Shown piece after piece: positions 1-7,636 of a stretch of DNA of 64,000 nt; within the stretch, counting starts at the first letter, position 1; every line of letters begins with the position of its first letter. The stretch lies in assembly GCA_047974565.1 (NCBI GenBank), contig JBKECN010000014.1:1-64000 (forward strand), given 5' to 3'. The position numbers were made by a program, and so were the translations under genes. The notes under the pieces were generated by a model. The model was not told the origin of the DNA. It made no database searches and saw nothing but the letters and a program-made list of their open reading frames with translations. The stretch comes from JBDIAG01 sp047974565. GTDB taxonomy: Bacteria > Actinomycetota > Actinomycetes > Actinomycetales > CAWJMD01.

Positions 1-113
1 ACCAGCCCTACCTCACCGCCATCGCCGAAGAACTCAACAACATCCCCCGCGAAAAGCTCAACTGGCTCACCCCACGCGAAGCCTACGAACGCCTACTCGC
101 TTCCACGCCTTGA
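1..113 (+). CDS. IS30-family transposase, C-terminal end only (5' part outside the window)
   Basis: The reading frame is open from the first bases of the window and ends with TGA at 111-113. The visible 36 residues contain the block AEELNNIPREKLNWLTPREAYERLL. This matches the C-terminal signature of IS30-family DDE transposases (an ELN-x-RPRK-x-LGW-x-TP type ending). The catalytic core lies outside the window, so activity cannot be judged. The following bases to about 165 (including gtgcatcgttgaaacc) may contain the element's right end, but no matching inverted repeat can be seen. The element lies directly upstream of an immunity-gene array, which is a common setting for IS insertion in polymorphic-toxin loci. 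Confidence 0.7.
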   Translation, partial: QPYLTAIAEELNNIPREKLNWLTPREAYERLLASTP

Positions 114-361
114 CGCCGCCCCCGTCCACGGCCGAAAGCGGGCCGGGTGCATCGTTGAAACCAGTCGACTCCAAGCAGAACCAGAAGGAGGGTCGGCTCC
201 TTGCCCGGTTCTACGCCGAGTGTCCCGCGGTGAGAAACCACGGTGAAGCGTTCATCACCGTCCCCCTCGTCATCACCGACTACAACAAGCCCAGCGGATA
301 CCCCAGCCAAGCCTGGTGCTAGTAGCAATAGCACGCCATTAACGCGTAAAGGAGACCTCAC
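114..361 (+). other. Spacer between transposase end and immunity genes; possible 3' remnant of an interrupted gene
   Basis: A short open frame at 110-322 (70 codons) ends in ...ITDYNKPSGYPSQAWC. Its first part overlaps the transposase stop, so it cannot be an intact gene. I do not recognise the residues. The second half, about 166-322, could be the 3' end of a gene cut by the IS insertion. In SUKH loci the gene normally just upstream of the immunity gene is the toxin, so a toxin remnant is possible but unproven. Bases 349-355 (AAAGGAG) are a good ribosome binding site for the first SUKH gene. Confidence 0.35.
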
Positions 362-991
362 ATGACAGCCCTCAACGACGAACTCCTCCATGCACTCCAA
401 GAGTTCGAGCGAGTCGGCCTCGCCCACGGCATCGAAGGATTCCGCATCCTGGCCCCCGGCATCACCGCCAGCGAAGTCGAAGACACCCTCGGCGCCCTCG
501 GCCTCACCCCCCACCCCGACCTGCTCACCTACTACACCTGGCACAACGGCTACCACCCACCCCAACTGATCAACGGGCGCCTCGGCTTCCCCGGCATCAA
601 AGACGGATCACTCTTTGTCACGGTCGGCGCGATGTCACTGGCCTACTCACGGGGAACCTATGAGGCCCTTGGGCTGGGCCGTGACGAACCGTTCACCTGC
701 TACTGGCCGATCCTCGGAGACAGCCTCTGCCAGATCGTGCTCAACTGCAGCACCCACGGACCAGACACCGGCACCGTGCACATCTTCGACAACGTCAGCG
801 ACTTCGAAGGCTACGACCCCGCCCCCAACCTACTCACCATCATCGAATGGTGGACCCACTGGATCGACACCCGCCGTATCCGCTACGGGGGCGGCCCCTA
901 CCAGAACGCCTGGGACAACGACCTCACCCCCGACACCCTCACCCCCCTCCAACGCGCCACCGGCATGGCCTTCCTCCTCCCGGACTACTAA
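362..991 (+). CDS. SMI1/KNR4 (SUKH) family immunity-type protein, copy 1
   Basis: This 209-residue protein has the hallmark SMI1/KNR4 core: PGITASEVEDTLGALGL, then a D-L-L-x-Y-Y-x-W-H-N-G block, then a hydrophobic/aromatic C-terminal half. SUKH proteins are known mainly as immunity proteins that bind and neutralise polymorphic toxins (often nucleases or deaminases) and are usually cytoplasmic. The start is supported by AAAGGAG 7 bases upstream. It is the first of three tandem copies. Its middle segment (residues about 63-92) is almost identical to copy 3 but differs from copy 2. No intact toxin gene is visible, and the upstream gene is an IS30 end. The specific partner is unknown. Confidence 0.75.
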   Translation: MTALNDELLHALQEFERVGLAHGIEGFRILAPGITASEVEDTLGALGLTPHPDLLTYYTWHNGYHPPQLINGRLGFPGIKDGSLFVTVGAMSLAYSRGTYEALGLGRDEPFTCYWPILGDSLCQIVLNCSTHGPDTGTVHIFDNVSDFEGYDPAPNLLTIIEWWTHWIDTRRIRYGGGPYQNAWDNDLTPDTLTPLQRATGMAFLLPDY

Positions 992-1075
992 ACCGCAGGA
1001 CCGTCGACTAACGGGTGATCCGTCCGGAGCAACGGCCACCACAACCGCACCGCACACGCTTGGAGACACCAGCAC

Positions 1076-1705
1076 ATGACAGCCCTCAACGACGAACTCC
1101 TGCACGCACTCCAAGAGTTCGAGCGAGTCGGGCTCGCCCACGGCGTCGAAGGATTCACCGCCCTGGCCCCCGGCATCACCGCCAGCGAAGTCGAAGACAC
1201 CCTGGGCCCCCTCGGCCTCACCCCCCACCCCGACCTGCTCACCTACTACACCTGGCACAACGACTACCTCCGGGCAGAACCAGGCAGCGGACACCTGCGC
1301 TACCGAGGGATCAACGACCCGGCACTCTTTGTCGCGACCGAGCACATGCCACTGGCCTACGCACGGAGAATCTATGAGGCTCTTGGGCTGGGCCGTGAAG
1401 AGGCGTTCACCTGCTACTGGCCGATCTTCGGGGACAGTCTCGGCCAGATCGTGCTCAACTGCAGCACCGACGGGCCAGACACCGGCACTGTGCACATCTT
1501 CGACAACGTCAGCGACTTCGAAGGCTACGACCCCGCCCCCAACCTACTCACCATCATCAAATGGTGGACCCACTGGCTCGACACCGGCCAGGTCCGCTGG
1601 AACAACACCCCCGGCCTCTTCGGCTGGTACAACGACCTCACCCCCGACACCCTCACCCCCCTCCAACGCGCCACCGGCATGGCCTTCCTCCTCCCGAACT
1701 ACTAA
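1076..1705 (+). CDS. SMI1/KNR4 (SUKH) family immunity-type protein, copy 2
   Basis: This is a 209-residue paralogue of the preceding gene, starting 714 bp after it. The N-terminal 62 residues and the segment around 101-166 are nearly identical to the other copies. Residues about 63-92 (DYLRAEPGSGHLRYRGIND region) and about 168-186 (DTGQVRWNNTPGLFGWYND) are different. Differences confined to two patches suggest the parts that contact a partner protein, with the rest kept uniform by recent duplication or gene conversion. The 84-bp spacer upstream is itself repeated, so this gene lacks the strong AAAGGAG of copy 1 and has a weaker CTTGGAGACACCAGC leader. Confidence 0.75.
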   Translation: MTALNDELLHALQEFERVGLAHGVEGFTALAPGITASEVEDTLGPLGLTPHPDLLTYYTWHNDYLRAEPGSGHLRYRGINDPALFVATEHMPLAYARRIYEALGLGREEAFTCYWPIFGDSLGQIVLNCSTDGPDTGTVHIFDNVSDFEGYDPAPNLLTIIKWWTHWLDTGQVRWNNTPGLFGWYNDLTPDTLTPLQRATGMAFLLPNY

Positions 1706-1792
1706 CCCCAGGACCGTCGACTAGCGGGTGATCCGTGGAGACGGGGAACCGGCCACCACAACCGCACCGCACACGCTTGGAGTCACCAGCAC

Positions 1793-2449
1793 ATGACAGC
1801 CCTCAACGACGAACTCCTGCACGCACTCCAAGAGTTCGAGCGAGTCGGGCTCGCCCACGGCATCGAAGGATTCCGCATCCTGGCCCCCGGCATCACCGCC
1901 AGCGAAGTCGAAGACACCCTCGGCACCCTCGGCATCACCCCCCACCCCGACCTGCTCACCTACTACACCTGGCACAACGGCTACCACCCACCCCAACTGA
2001 TCAACGGGCGCCTCGGCTTCCCCGGCATCAAAGACGGATCACTCTTTGTCACGCTCGGCGCGATGTCACTGGACTTCGCCCGCAGAATCTATGAGGCCCT
2101 TGGACTAGGCCGTGACGAACCGTTCACCTGCTACTGGCCGATCCTCGGAGACAGCCTCTGCCAGATCGTGCTCAACTGCAGCACCCACGGACCAGACACC
2201 GGCACCGTGCAGATCTTCGACAACGTCAGCGACTTCGAAGGCTACGACCCCGCCCCCAACCTACTCACCATCATCAAATGGTGGACCCACTGGATCGACA
2301 CCCGCCACATCCGCTACGGGGGCGGCCCCTACCAGAACGCCTGGGACAACGACCTCACCCCCGACACCCTCACCCCCCTCCAACGCGCCACCGGCATGGC
2401 CTTCACCCTTCCCGAAATTCAAACCGGCCTACCCCCGGAGAACCTCTGA
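1793..2449 (+). CDS. SMI1/KNR4 (SUKH) family immunity-type protein, copy 3
   Basis: This third tandem copy has 218 residues and lies 717 bp after copy 2. It resembles copy 1 through residue about 200 (same HPPQLINGRLGFPGIKDGS segment and RYGGGPYQNAWDND segment). Its extreme C-terminus is different and longer (MAFTLPEIQTGLPPENL instead of MAFLLPDY). The repeat therefore breaks inside the last codons, marking the end of the duplicated unit at about 2400. The same CTTGGAG-type leader as copy 2 precedes it. The role is inferred to be immunity against a toxin, as for the other copies. Confidence 0.75.
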   Translation: MTALNDELLHALQEFERVGLAHGIEGFRILAPGITASEVEDTLGTLGITPHPDLLTYYTWHNGYHPPQLINGRLGFPGIKDGSLFVTLGAMSLDFARRIYEALGLGRDEPFTCYWPILGDSLCQIVLNCSTHGPDTGTVQIFDNVSDFEGYDPAPNLLTIIKWWTHWIDTRHIRYGGGPYQNAWDNDLTPDTLTPLQRATGMAFTLPEIQTGLPPENL

Positions 2450-2504
2450 CCTGAGTTCGGTCAGGCCGGGATCATCTCCGACGGTTGTTGAGCCCCGCCC
2501 TTGA

Positions 2505-3632
2505 CTATCCCCCGGTCACCGCGGATCTGGTCATCTCTGGCACGGTCACTATCGCTCCATCATGTTCGCGGCACAGCTCCCCCAGGTGTCGGCGAGCCGG
2601 GCCGGCTTCGAGTGAGCGGGCATTGACCACCACGTCCAGAGCACCCAGGCCGTCGACCTCGGTCATCGCCCAGGCGAGGCTGTCAACGATGAGGCTGTGC
2701 GGGTTCGCGAACACCCCGCCACCGATGAGGGTCAGAACCACCCGCGACTTGCCCAGCGTCAGCGCGCTCAGCAGCGTTCCCAGATAGGACGCCCGCAGCA
2801 GCGGCCTGCAGATGGCCTCCACCCCAGCGGGATCGGCGTCCGGCTGCCCGTATCCGCCGGCAGCCAGCGTCGAGGTGAAGACCTGGGTGATCAACGGCCG
2901 TCCCGGCACCGACCCATCGTGGTCGGCGCCGAGCACCACTTGCGCGTCCTGACTCACCCCGACCCGGATCATCTCCTGCTGGGAGCCCAGCGCGTCGGCG
3001 GCGGTGCGAAGGTCGGTGATATTCGCCGTTTGCAGATACCCGTTGCGAACGGAGGCGGCGAGCGTGTCGGGCAGGGCGTCCGCCAGGAGATTGAGCTGAC
3101 GATCAGGGGTCTGGCGGAAACGTTCACCGTCGGTACCAGGCGCCGCGTAATGCCTAACCAGCGCCGCCGGAAAGGCCGACACCGCGGCCCGCGGCCCCTG
3201 AGTGGGGTCGTGCAGATAATCCTGCACGGCAACAAGAAAGGGGCCTGGCGCTTCCAGGCAATTGAACTGGGAGGCCACCTGGAAGACAGTATCCCGCGAG
3301 GAGAACGCCTGCAGCGCACCGATATCGGTGAGTGGGCCGCCTCGATCGAGCGCCCACAGTCGCACGGGCCCGCCCGCGCCCTGGGGCGGGCGTAGGTCCT
3401 GGATCGTCGGGGTGCTGAAGCGGCCTCCCGCGTACTCGTCGTCCCCGACGGCAACACTCGCAAAGCCTTGCTCGTCGAAAGTGATTGCGGTGGGATCGGC
3501 GTAGACGCGTTCCTCAGTTCGCCTGATCGCGCTGCGATCGCCCCGCCCCAGGGTCAGGCGAACCCGGCGATAGGCGTCCTGAACGCTGTCAGGTGATCCG
3601 TGCACCAGCACGTCGAGAAGATCCCACTCCAC
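2505..3632 (-). CDS. Conserved hypothetical protein, possible macro-domain-like fold
   Basis: This is a 375-residue protein with a GTG start (MEWDLLDV). Recognisable blocks are VFQVASQFNCLE near residue 115, QDYLHDPTQGPRAA near 138, IRVGVSQDAQVVL near 222 and a C-terminal VVLTLIGGGVFANPHSLI. This order resembles a widespread uncharacterised family whose N-terminal half suggests macro-domain or PARG-like nucleotide binding. That assignment is from memory of the family and is tentative. No signal peptide or membrane segment is visible. It lies 30 bases downstream of the oxidoreductase gene on the same strand and converges on the SUKH array. A role in ADP-ribose chemistry is possible but not shown. 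Confidence 0.5.
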   Translation of the reverse strand: MEWDLLDVLVHGSPDSVQDAYRRVRLTLGRGDRSAIRRTEERVYADPTAITFDEQGFASVAVGDDEYAGGRFSTPTIQDLRPPQGAGGPVRLWALDRGGPLTDIGALQAFSSRDTVFQVASQFNCLEAPGPFLVAVQDYLHDPTQGPRAAVSAFPAALVRHYAAPGTDGERFRQTPDRQLNLLADALPDTLAASVRNGYLQTANITDLRTAADALGSQQEMIRVGVSQDAQVVLGADHDGSVPGRPLITQVFTSTLAAGGYGQPDADPAGVEAICRPLLRASYLGTLLSALTLGKSRVVLTLIGGGVFANPHSLIVDSLAWAMTEVDGLGALDVVVNARSLEAGPARRHLGELCREHDGAIVTVPEMTRSAVTGG

Positions 3633-3662
3633 CGTGACGAGTCTAGGGAATCGGCCCCGTGG

Positions 3663-5690
3663 TCAGATCGCTCGCTCCCACTCGGGAACGGCGTCGGCAC
3701 CCCGCAGCAGCCGGTCGGCCAGTGCGTACGCCTGTTTGGTGGCGAAGACGAGCCGACGTGGGGCATAGGCGTCGCCGAGGACGTAGGCCCGTGCGTGCTG
3801 GGCACTCACCTCGTCGAACAGCTTCGCGTCGGACTCGCTCCCGCAGGCCAGCACGACGGAGTCGAAGCCGGCAAGGCGTTGCTCGCGCAGCGAGTACACG
3901 TTGCGCACCAGCACCTGTGTGCCCTCGATGGCGCGCAACTCCTCCATGAAGCGGAAGCGGACGCCATGCTCGTCCAGGCGGCCAAGAACCCCACCGAGGA
4001 TGTAGCGGCCGAGCAGCGGCGCCGGCCCGGTGGTGGCGTACAGCACGGTGACCTCATGACCGCGTTCACCGAGCAGGTCGGCCACCGACAGCGGAGCGAC
4101 GTGGTCATCCTGACTCACCACGAGCACCCGGTGTCCCGGGTTCGCCCGGCCGGCCATCACTTCACGGACGTCGAGCACGTTCTCGCCGGCAACTCCCGGC
4201 ACGGCGGGACGCCGGGGGCGGGCACCGGTGGCCACTGCGACGAGGTCGGCGCCGGCTGCCAGTACCTCTTCGGCAGTCGCGAGCCGGTTGGTCTCCACGC
4301 GAACCCCGGCCCGGTCCAGTCGGGCCGGTTGCCAGCGCAGGTACTCGGCGTACATCTCATGGCGGGGCGCCATCGCCGCGTAGCGCAGCTGTCCGCCGAG
4401 TTCGGCATCGGCCTCCCACAGGCGAACGCGATGCCCCGCCTCGGCCATCAGCGCGGCGAACTCCATGCCGGCCGGCCCGCCTCCCACCACGAGGATCTCG
4501 CTGCCGACGGCCGGACGGCGGTCCGGGCCGGCCTGCTGGGGCGGAGCCGGAAAGGGCCCTTCCACCTCGTGCGAGGTGCCCGGGTTCACCGCACAGGCGA
4601 AGCCCAGGCCCTCCACATACCGACGGCTGATGCACTCGTTGCCGCCCACGCACGGACGAATCGTGTCGGCCTCTCCCCTGCGGGCTTTGGCGAGCAGGTT
4701 CGCGTCGGCGATGTGCGCCCGGGCCATCCCTACCACGTCCGCCTGCCCTTCCAGCAGGATCCGGGCGGCCACCTCGGGAGTGTTGATCCGGCCGGTGTGC
4801 ACGGTGGGCAGCGAGAGCCCGGCCTTGAGCCGCCCCGCCAACTCGGCATATTGGCCCGCGTCGAAGTAGGTGGGCTGGATGTAACTCGGGTTGCCCCAGG
4901 GGCTCCCGACCACCCCGTGCACGTAGTCGATCAGCCCGGTCGACTCGTAGTACTGGGCGATCTGCACTCCCCCAGCGACGTCGTAGCCCTCCGGCGATTC
5001 CTCGCGGATGTTGAGCCGAATCCCGACGGTCATCGACGTGCCGACCACCTCGCGGATGCCGCGCAGTACCTCCTCGCCGAACCGGCAGCGCTTCTCCAGC
5101 GAGCCACCGTAGGCGTCGTCCCGGTGATTGGTCAGTGGCGACAAGAACCATTCGAAGATGTCGTCGTGGTTGAAGTGCAACTCGATCCCGTCGGCCCGGC
5201 CGGCCTCGCACAGACGAGCCGATTCGGCGTACTCCGCGACGAACTCGAGGATGTCGTCGGTCGTCATCACGTGCGGCATGAGGTTGATCACCGGCGCGCT
5301 CATGGTCTGCGAGGGGCCGTGCGGCATGCCGCCCTGGTTGACGAACTGCACCCCCACCTTGGTGTCCAAGGCATGCAGTGCGTCGGTGAAGGCCTGCACC
5401 CGCTCGACGAAGAAGGGCAACCGGAAGAACCCGAGCGTGGGAGCACCGACCCCGGTGGGGTCGAAACCGGGGATCACGGTGTTGCGCACGTGAGTGGACA
5501 GCGCAGTCACCCAGCCGGGGCCGTCCTCACGACACCGGGACTCGAAGTAGGCGATATTGCGAGCCGCGTCCTCGTCGCTGCCGTAGATGTTGCCGATCGC
5601 CGATGCGTGTGGCGGCAGCAGCACCCGGTTGCGCAGGTCCATCGTGCCGATCGTGATCGGCTGGAAGAGCGATTCGTAGGGCGTGGTCAT
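3663..5690 (-). CDS. FAD/FMN-dependent oxidoreductase, Old Yellow Enzyme / 2,4-dienoyl-CoA reductase-like
   Basis: The 675-residue protein has two parts. An FMN-binding TIM barrel occupies residues 1-340 (LFQPITIGTMDLRNRV, then ELHFNHDDIFEWFLSPLTN and DAYGGSLEKR). A Rossmann FAD/NAD module follows from about 392 (ILVVGGGPAGMEFA). Family members reduce activated C=C bonds of enoyl or dienoyl compounds using NAD(P)H through FMN, an Fe-S cluster and FAD. The cluster loop reads C347-VGG-N-E-C353...C366, so one of the usual four cysteines is absent. The Tyr usually following HG in FadH-type enzymes is replaced by Asp (NHDD). It is therefore probably not a classical dienoyl-CoA reductase. It is the last gene of an operon with MaoC and acyl-CoA dehydrogenase genes. 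Confidence 0.8.
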   Translation of the reverse strand: MTTPYESLFQPITIGTMDLRNRVLLPPHASAIGNIYGSDEDAARNIAYFESRCREDGPGWVTALSTHVRNTVIPGFDPTGVGAPTLGFFRLPFFVERVQAFTDALHALDTKVGVQFVNQGGMPHGPSQTMSAPVINLMPHVMTTDDILEFVAEYAESARLCEAGRADGIELHFNHDDIFEWFLSPLTNHRDDAYGGSLEKRCRFGEEVLRGIREVVGTSMTVGIRLNIREESPEGYDVAGGVQIAQYYESTGLIDYVHGVVGSPWGNPSYIQPTYFDAGQYAELAGRLKAGLSLPTVHTGRINTPEVAARILLEGQADVVGMARAHIADANLLAKARRGEADTIRPCVGGNECISRRYVEGLGFACAVNPGTSHEVEGPFPAPPQQAGPDRRPAVGSEILVVGGGPAGMEFAALMAEAGHRVRLWEADAELGGQLRYAAMAPRHEMYAEYLRWQPARLDRAGVRVETNRLATAEEVLAAGADLVAVATGARPRRPAVPGVAGENVLDVREVMAGRANPGHRVLVVSQDDHVAPLSVADLLGERGHEVTVLYATTGPAPLLGRYILGGVLGRLDEHGVRFRFMEELRAIEGTQVLVRNVYSLREQRLAGFDSVVLACGSESDAKLFDEVSAQHARAYVLGDAYAPRRLVFATKQAYALADRLLRGADAVPEWERAI

Positions 5691-5702
5691 CTGGATCGCG
5701 TC

Positions 5703-6167
5703 TCAGTCCGCGGACTCTGCGGGCCGACGTGCCATCATGCCCACCCGCTTGCACAGGCAGATCAGTTCGTCACGTTGGTTGTAGCCCCGATGCTCGAACC
5801 AGACGATCCCGGAGTCGTTGCGGCTCTTGGACTCCCGCTTGTCCAGGATGGTGGTCTCGGCCCGCAGGGTGTCGCCGTGAAAGACCGGGTTGGGGAACTT
5901 CACCTCGTCGTAGCCCAGATTGCCCAGGGTGGTGCCGAAAGTCAGCTCGGGCACATGGAAGGCACCGATCAGTGCCAGAGTGAACAGGCTGTTGAAGACC
6001 CGCTGGCCGTGCACCGTCGTCTTGGCGAACTCGGCGTCCAGGTGCAGTGGCTGGATGTTCATGGTCAGCGAGGTGAACAGCACGTTGTCCATCTCGGTGA
6101 CCGTGCGGGTCATCCCGTGCTTGTAGACCTTGCCAACCTCGAACTCCTCGAAGTACAGCCCTCTCAT
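5703..6167 (-). CDS. MaoC-type (R)-hydratase / dehydratase, hotdog fold
   Basis: This 154-residue protein starts at MRGLYFEEFEVGKVY, preceded by GAGGAGGAAACG, which decides this start over a longer in-frame one at 6248. The MaoC features are the early FEVG strand, N-I-Q-P-L-H-L-D with the catalytic Asp/His-type residues near 45-50, and the internal FHGDTLRAET segment. MaoC proteins hydrate 2-enoyl-CoA thioesters. It sits between acyl-CoA dehydrogenase and the OYE-like reductase, 12 bases upstream of the latter. A shared role in acyl-CoA breakdown fits. It could also be a mesaconyl-CoA-type hydratase, since an HpcH-type lyase is encoded nearby. Confidence 0.8.
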   Translation of the reverse strand: MRGLYFEEFEVGKVYKHGMTRTVTEMDNVLFTSLTMNIQPLHLDAEFAKTTVHGQRVFNSLFTLALIGAFHVPELTFGTTLGNLGYDEVKFPNPVFHGDTLRAETTILDKRESKSRNDSGIVWFEHRGYNQRDELICLCKRVGMMARRPAESAD

Positions 6168-6291
6168 CGTTTCCTCCTCGTGTTCGGATGGCGCCCACCT
6201 GCGATACGCACGGGTGATGTGCCAGGTCATCGCGGGCCAGGAGCGCACGTGTCGGCCAGTGGGCCCACTCCCGATCCCGGCTCGCGAGCGG

Positions 6292-7458
6292 TCAGTAGCT
6301 GCGTGGCAGGCCGAGCACGTGCTCGGCGACGTAGTTGAGCACCATCTCCTGGCTGATCGGCGCGATGCGCATCAGCCGTGCCTCGCGGAAGTAGCGCTCG
6401 ACATGAAACTCCTTGCCGAAGCCGAACCCGCCGTGCACCTGCAAGGCGACATCGGCGGCGTAGAAGCCCGCCTCGGCGCACAGCCACTTGGCGTAGTTCG
6501 CCTCAGCCCCGCAGGGCAGTCCCTGGTCCACCATCCAAGTGGCCTTGGTCAACACCGCCTCGGCGGCCTCCAGCCGGATCTTCGCCTCGGCGAGCTGGAA
6601 GGCGATGCCCTGGTTCTTGCCGATCGGCCGGCCGAAGACCTCCCGCTCACAGGCGTAGGCCACTCCACGGCGCAGCGCCGCCTTGCCGATGCCCAACGCC
6701 GCGTTCGCCGAGATCACCCGCTCGGCGTTGAGCCCTCCAAGGATCGCGCGAAAGCCCTTGCCGACCTCGCCGACCACGTCCCGATCCTCGACGAAGAGCT
6801 CGTCGATGAACAGTTCGTTGGTGTCGACGGCATTGCGGCCCATCTTCGGGATCGGCCGGATGCTCACCTTGTCCCGGTCCATCGGGGCGAAGAGCAGGGT
6901 CATCCCGTCAGTCCGCTTGGCGCCGTCCTTGCGCGGACTGGTCCGGCACAGCAGCAGCATCCGCTCGGCCTCAAGCGCCTTGGTGATCCACACCTTCTGC
7001 CCCGAGACCAGCCACCCACCGTCCACCTTCTTGGCGAAGGTGGAGATGTTCGTGGTGTCGGTCCCGGCGTTCGGCTCGGTAACCGCGAAGGAGGTGTGCA
7101 GTTCACCGGTGACCACCCGGGGCAGGAAACGCTGCTTGAGGTCCTCACTGCCGTGATGGATGATCGGCTCGAAGCCGAAGATCCCGATGTGCACGGCGCT
7201 GCAGCCGCCCATGCCGGCTCCGGAGGCGGAGATCTCCTGTTCGACGATGGCGGCTTCGGTGACGCCCAGGCCTCCGCCGCCATACTCCTCGGGCACGGTC
7301 AGCCCGAGCCATCCCCCCTCGGCGACGGCATTGTAGAAATCCCAGGGGAACTCGTGGGACGTGTCGTGCTCCATCCAGTACTCATCCGGGAACTTCGAGC
7401 AGAGCTGGCGCACTGCCTGACGAATGTCCTCGTGAACCGGGTCGACGGTGAAGTCCAT
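6292..7458 (-). CDS. Acyl-CoA dehydrogenase
   Basis: The 388-residue flavoprotein has the standard ACAD order. An all-alpha N-terminal domain (MDFTVDPVHEDIRQ) is followed by the beta domain with FAVTEPNAGTD (FAD contact) and W-I-T-K-A. The C-terminal helical domain carries ERVISANAALGIG, YACEREVFGRPIGKNQG, QVHGGFGFGKEFHVERYFREARL and the terminal PISQEM, where the catalytic Glu normally lies. It introduces the alpha-beta double bond into an acyl-CoA and passes electrons to ETF. It is the first gene of the set ending with the OYE-like gene. An AT-rich promoter region lies just upstream. Confidence 0.9.
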   Translation of the reverse strand: MDFTVDPVHEDIRQAVRQLCSKFPDEYWMEHDTSHEFPWDFYNAVAEGGWLGLTVPEEYGGGGLGVTEAAIVEQEISASGAGMGGCSAVHIGIFGFEPIIHHGSEDLKQRFLPRVVTGELHTSFAVTEPNAGTDTTNISTFAKKVDGGWLVSGQKVWITKALEAERMLLLCRTSPRKDGAKRTDGMTLLFAPMDRDKVSIRPIPKMGRNAVDTNELFIDELFVEDRDVVGEVGKGFRAILGGLNAERVISANAALGIGKAALRRGVAYACEREVFGRPIGKNQGIAFQLAEAKIRLEAAEAVLTKATWMVDQGLPCGAEANYAKWLCAEAGFYAADVALQVHGGFGFGKEFHVERYFREARLMRIAPISQEMVLNYVAEHVLGLPRSY

Positions 7459-7534
7459 GGGTGCGTCCTCGCTGACGATGTGCTGACGATGGAAAGGCTT
7501 CGACGACGTGGTCGCGGATCTGGGACCGCAAGTC

Positions 7535-7580
7535 GCGCTACAGGCAATTCATATAATGCTTATCAGCAATTGGGGTAGTG
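7535..7580 (-). promoter_or_regulatory. AT-rich promoter/operator upstream of acyl-CoA dehydrogenase operon
   Basis: In the 178-bp gap upstream of the acyl-CoA dehydrogenase start there is one conspicuously A/T-rich stretch, CAATTCATATAATGCTTATCAGCAATTG on the plus strand. Read in gene direction it contains CTGATAAGCATTATATG. Similar CTGAT-containing islands occur at about 11061, 14537 and 29731. It is likely the promoter with a regulator site, but no transcription start is known. Confidence 0.4.
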
Positions 7581-7636
7581 GGCAAGGGTTTGTGTCGAAG
7601 ACACCGGCGACACGGCTCATCGCGGCGGGCCGTGCG

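Larger units (their letters stand above)
362..2400 (+). repeat. Three-copy tandem repeat (about 715 bp unit) carrying SUKH genes
   Basis: Start-to-start distances are 714 and 717 bp. The units include the intergenic spacer: both spacers share the blocks GGACCGTCGACTA, GCGGGTGATCCGT and CACAACCGCACCGCACACGC. Long stretches are identical between copies, while divergence is confined to two windows inside the genes. This indicates recent tandem duplication with local diversification or gene conversion. Confidence 0.85.

Noticed and set aside
3600..6338. A 912-codon plus-strand open frame opposite the OYE-like and MaoC genes
   Set aside because: The minus-strand genes have clear domains and binding sites, while this frame has none and is typical antisense open sequence in GC-rich coding DNA.
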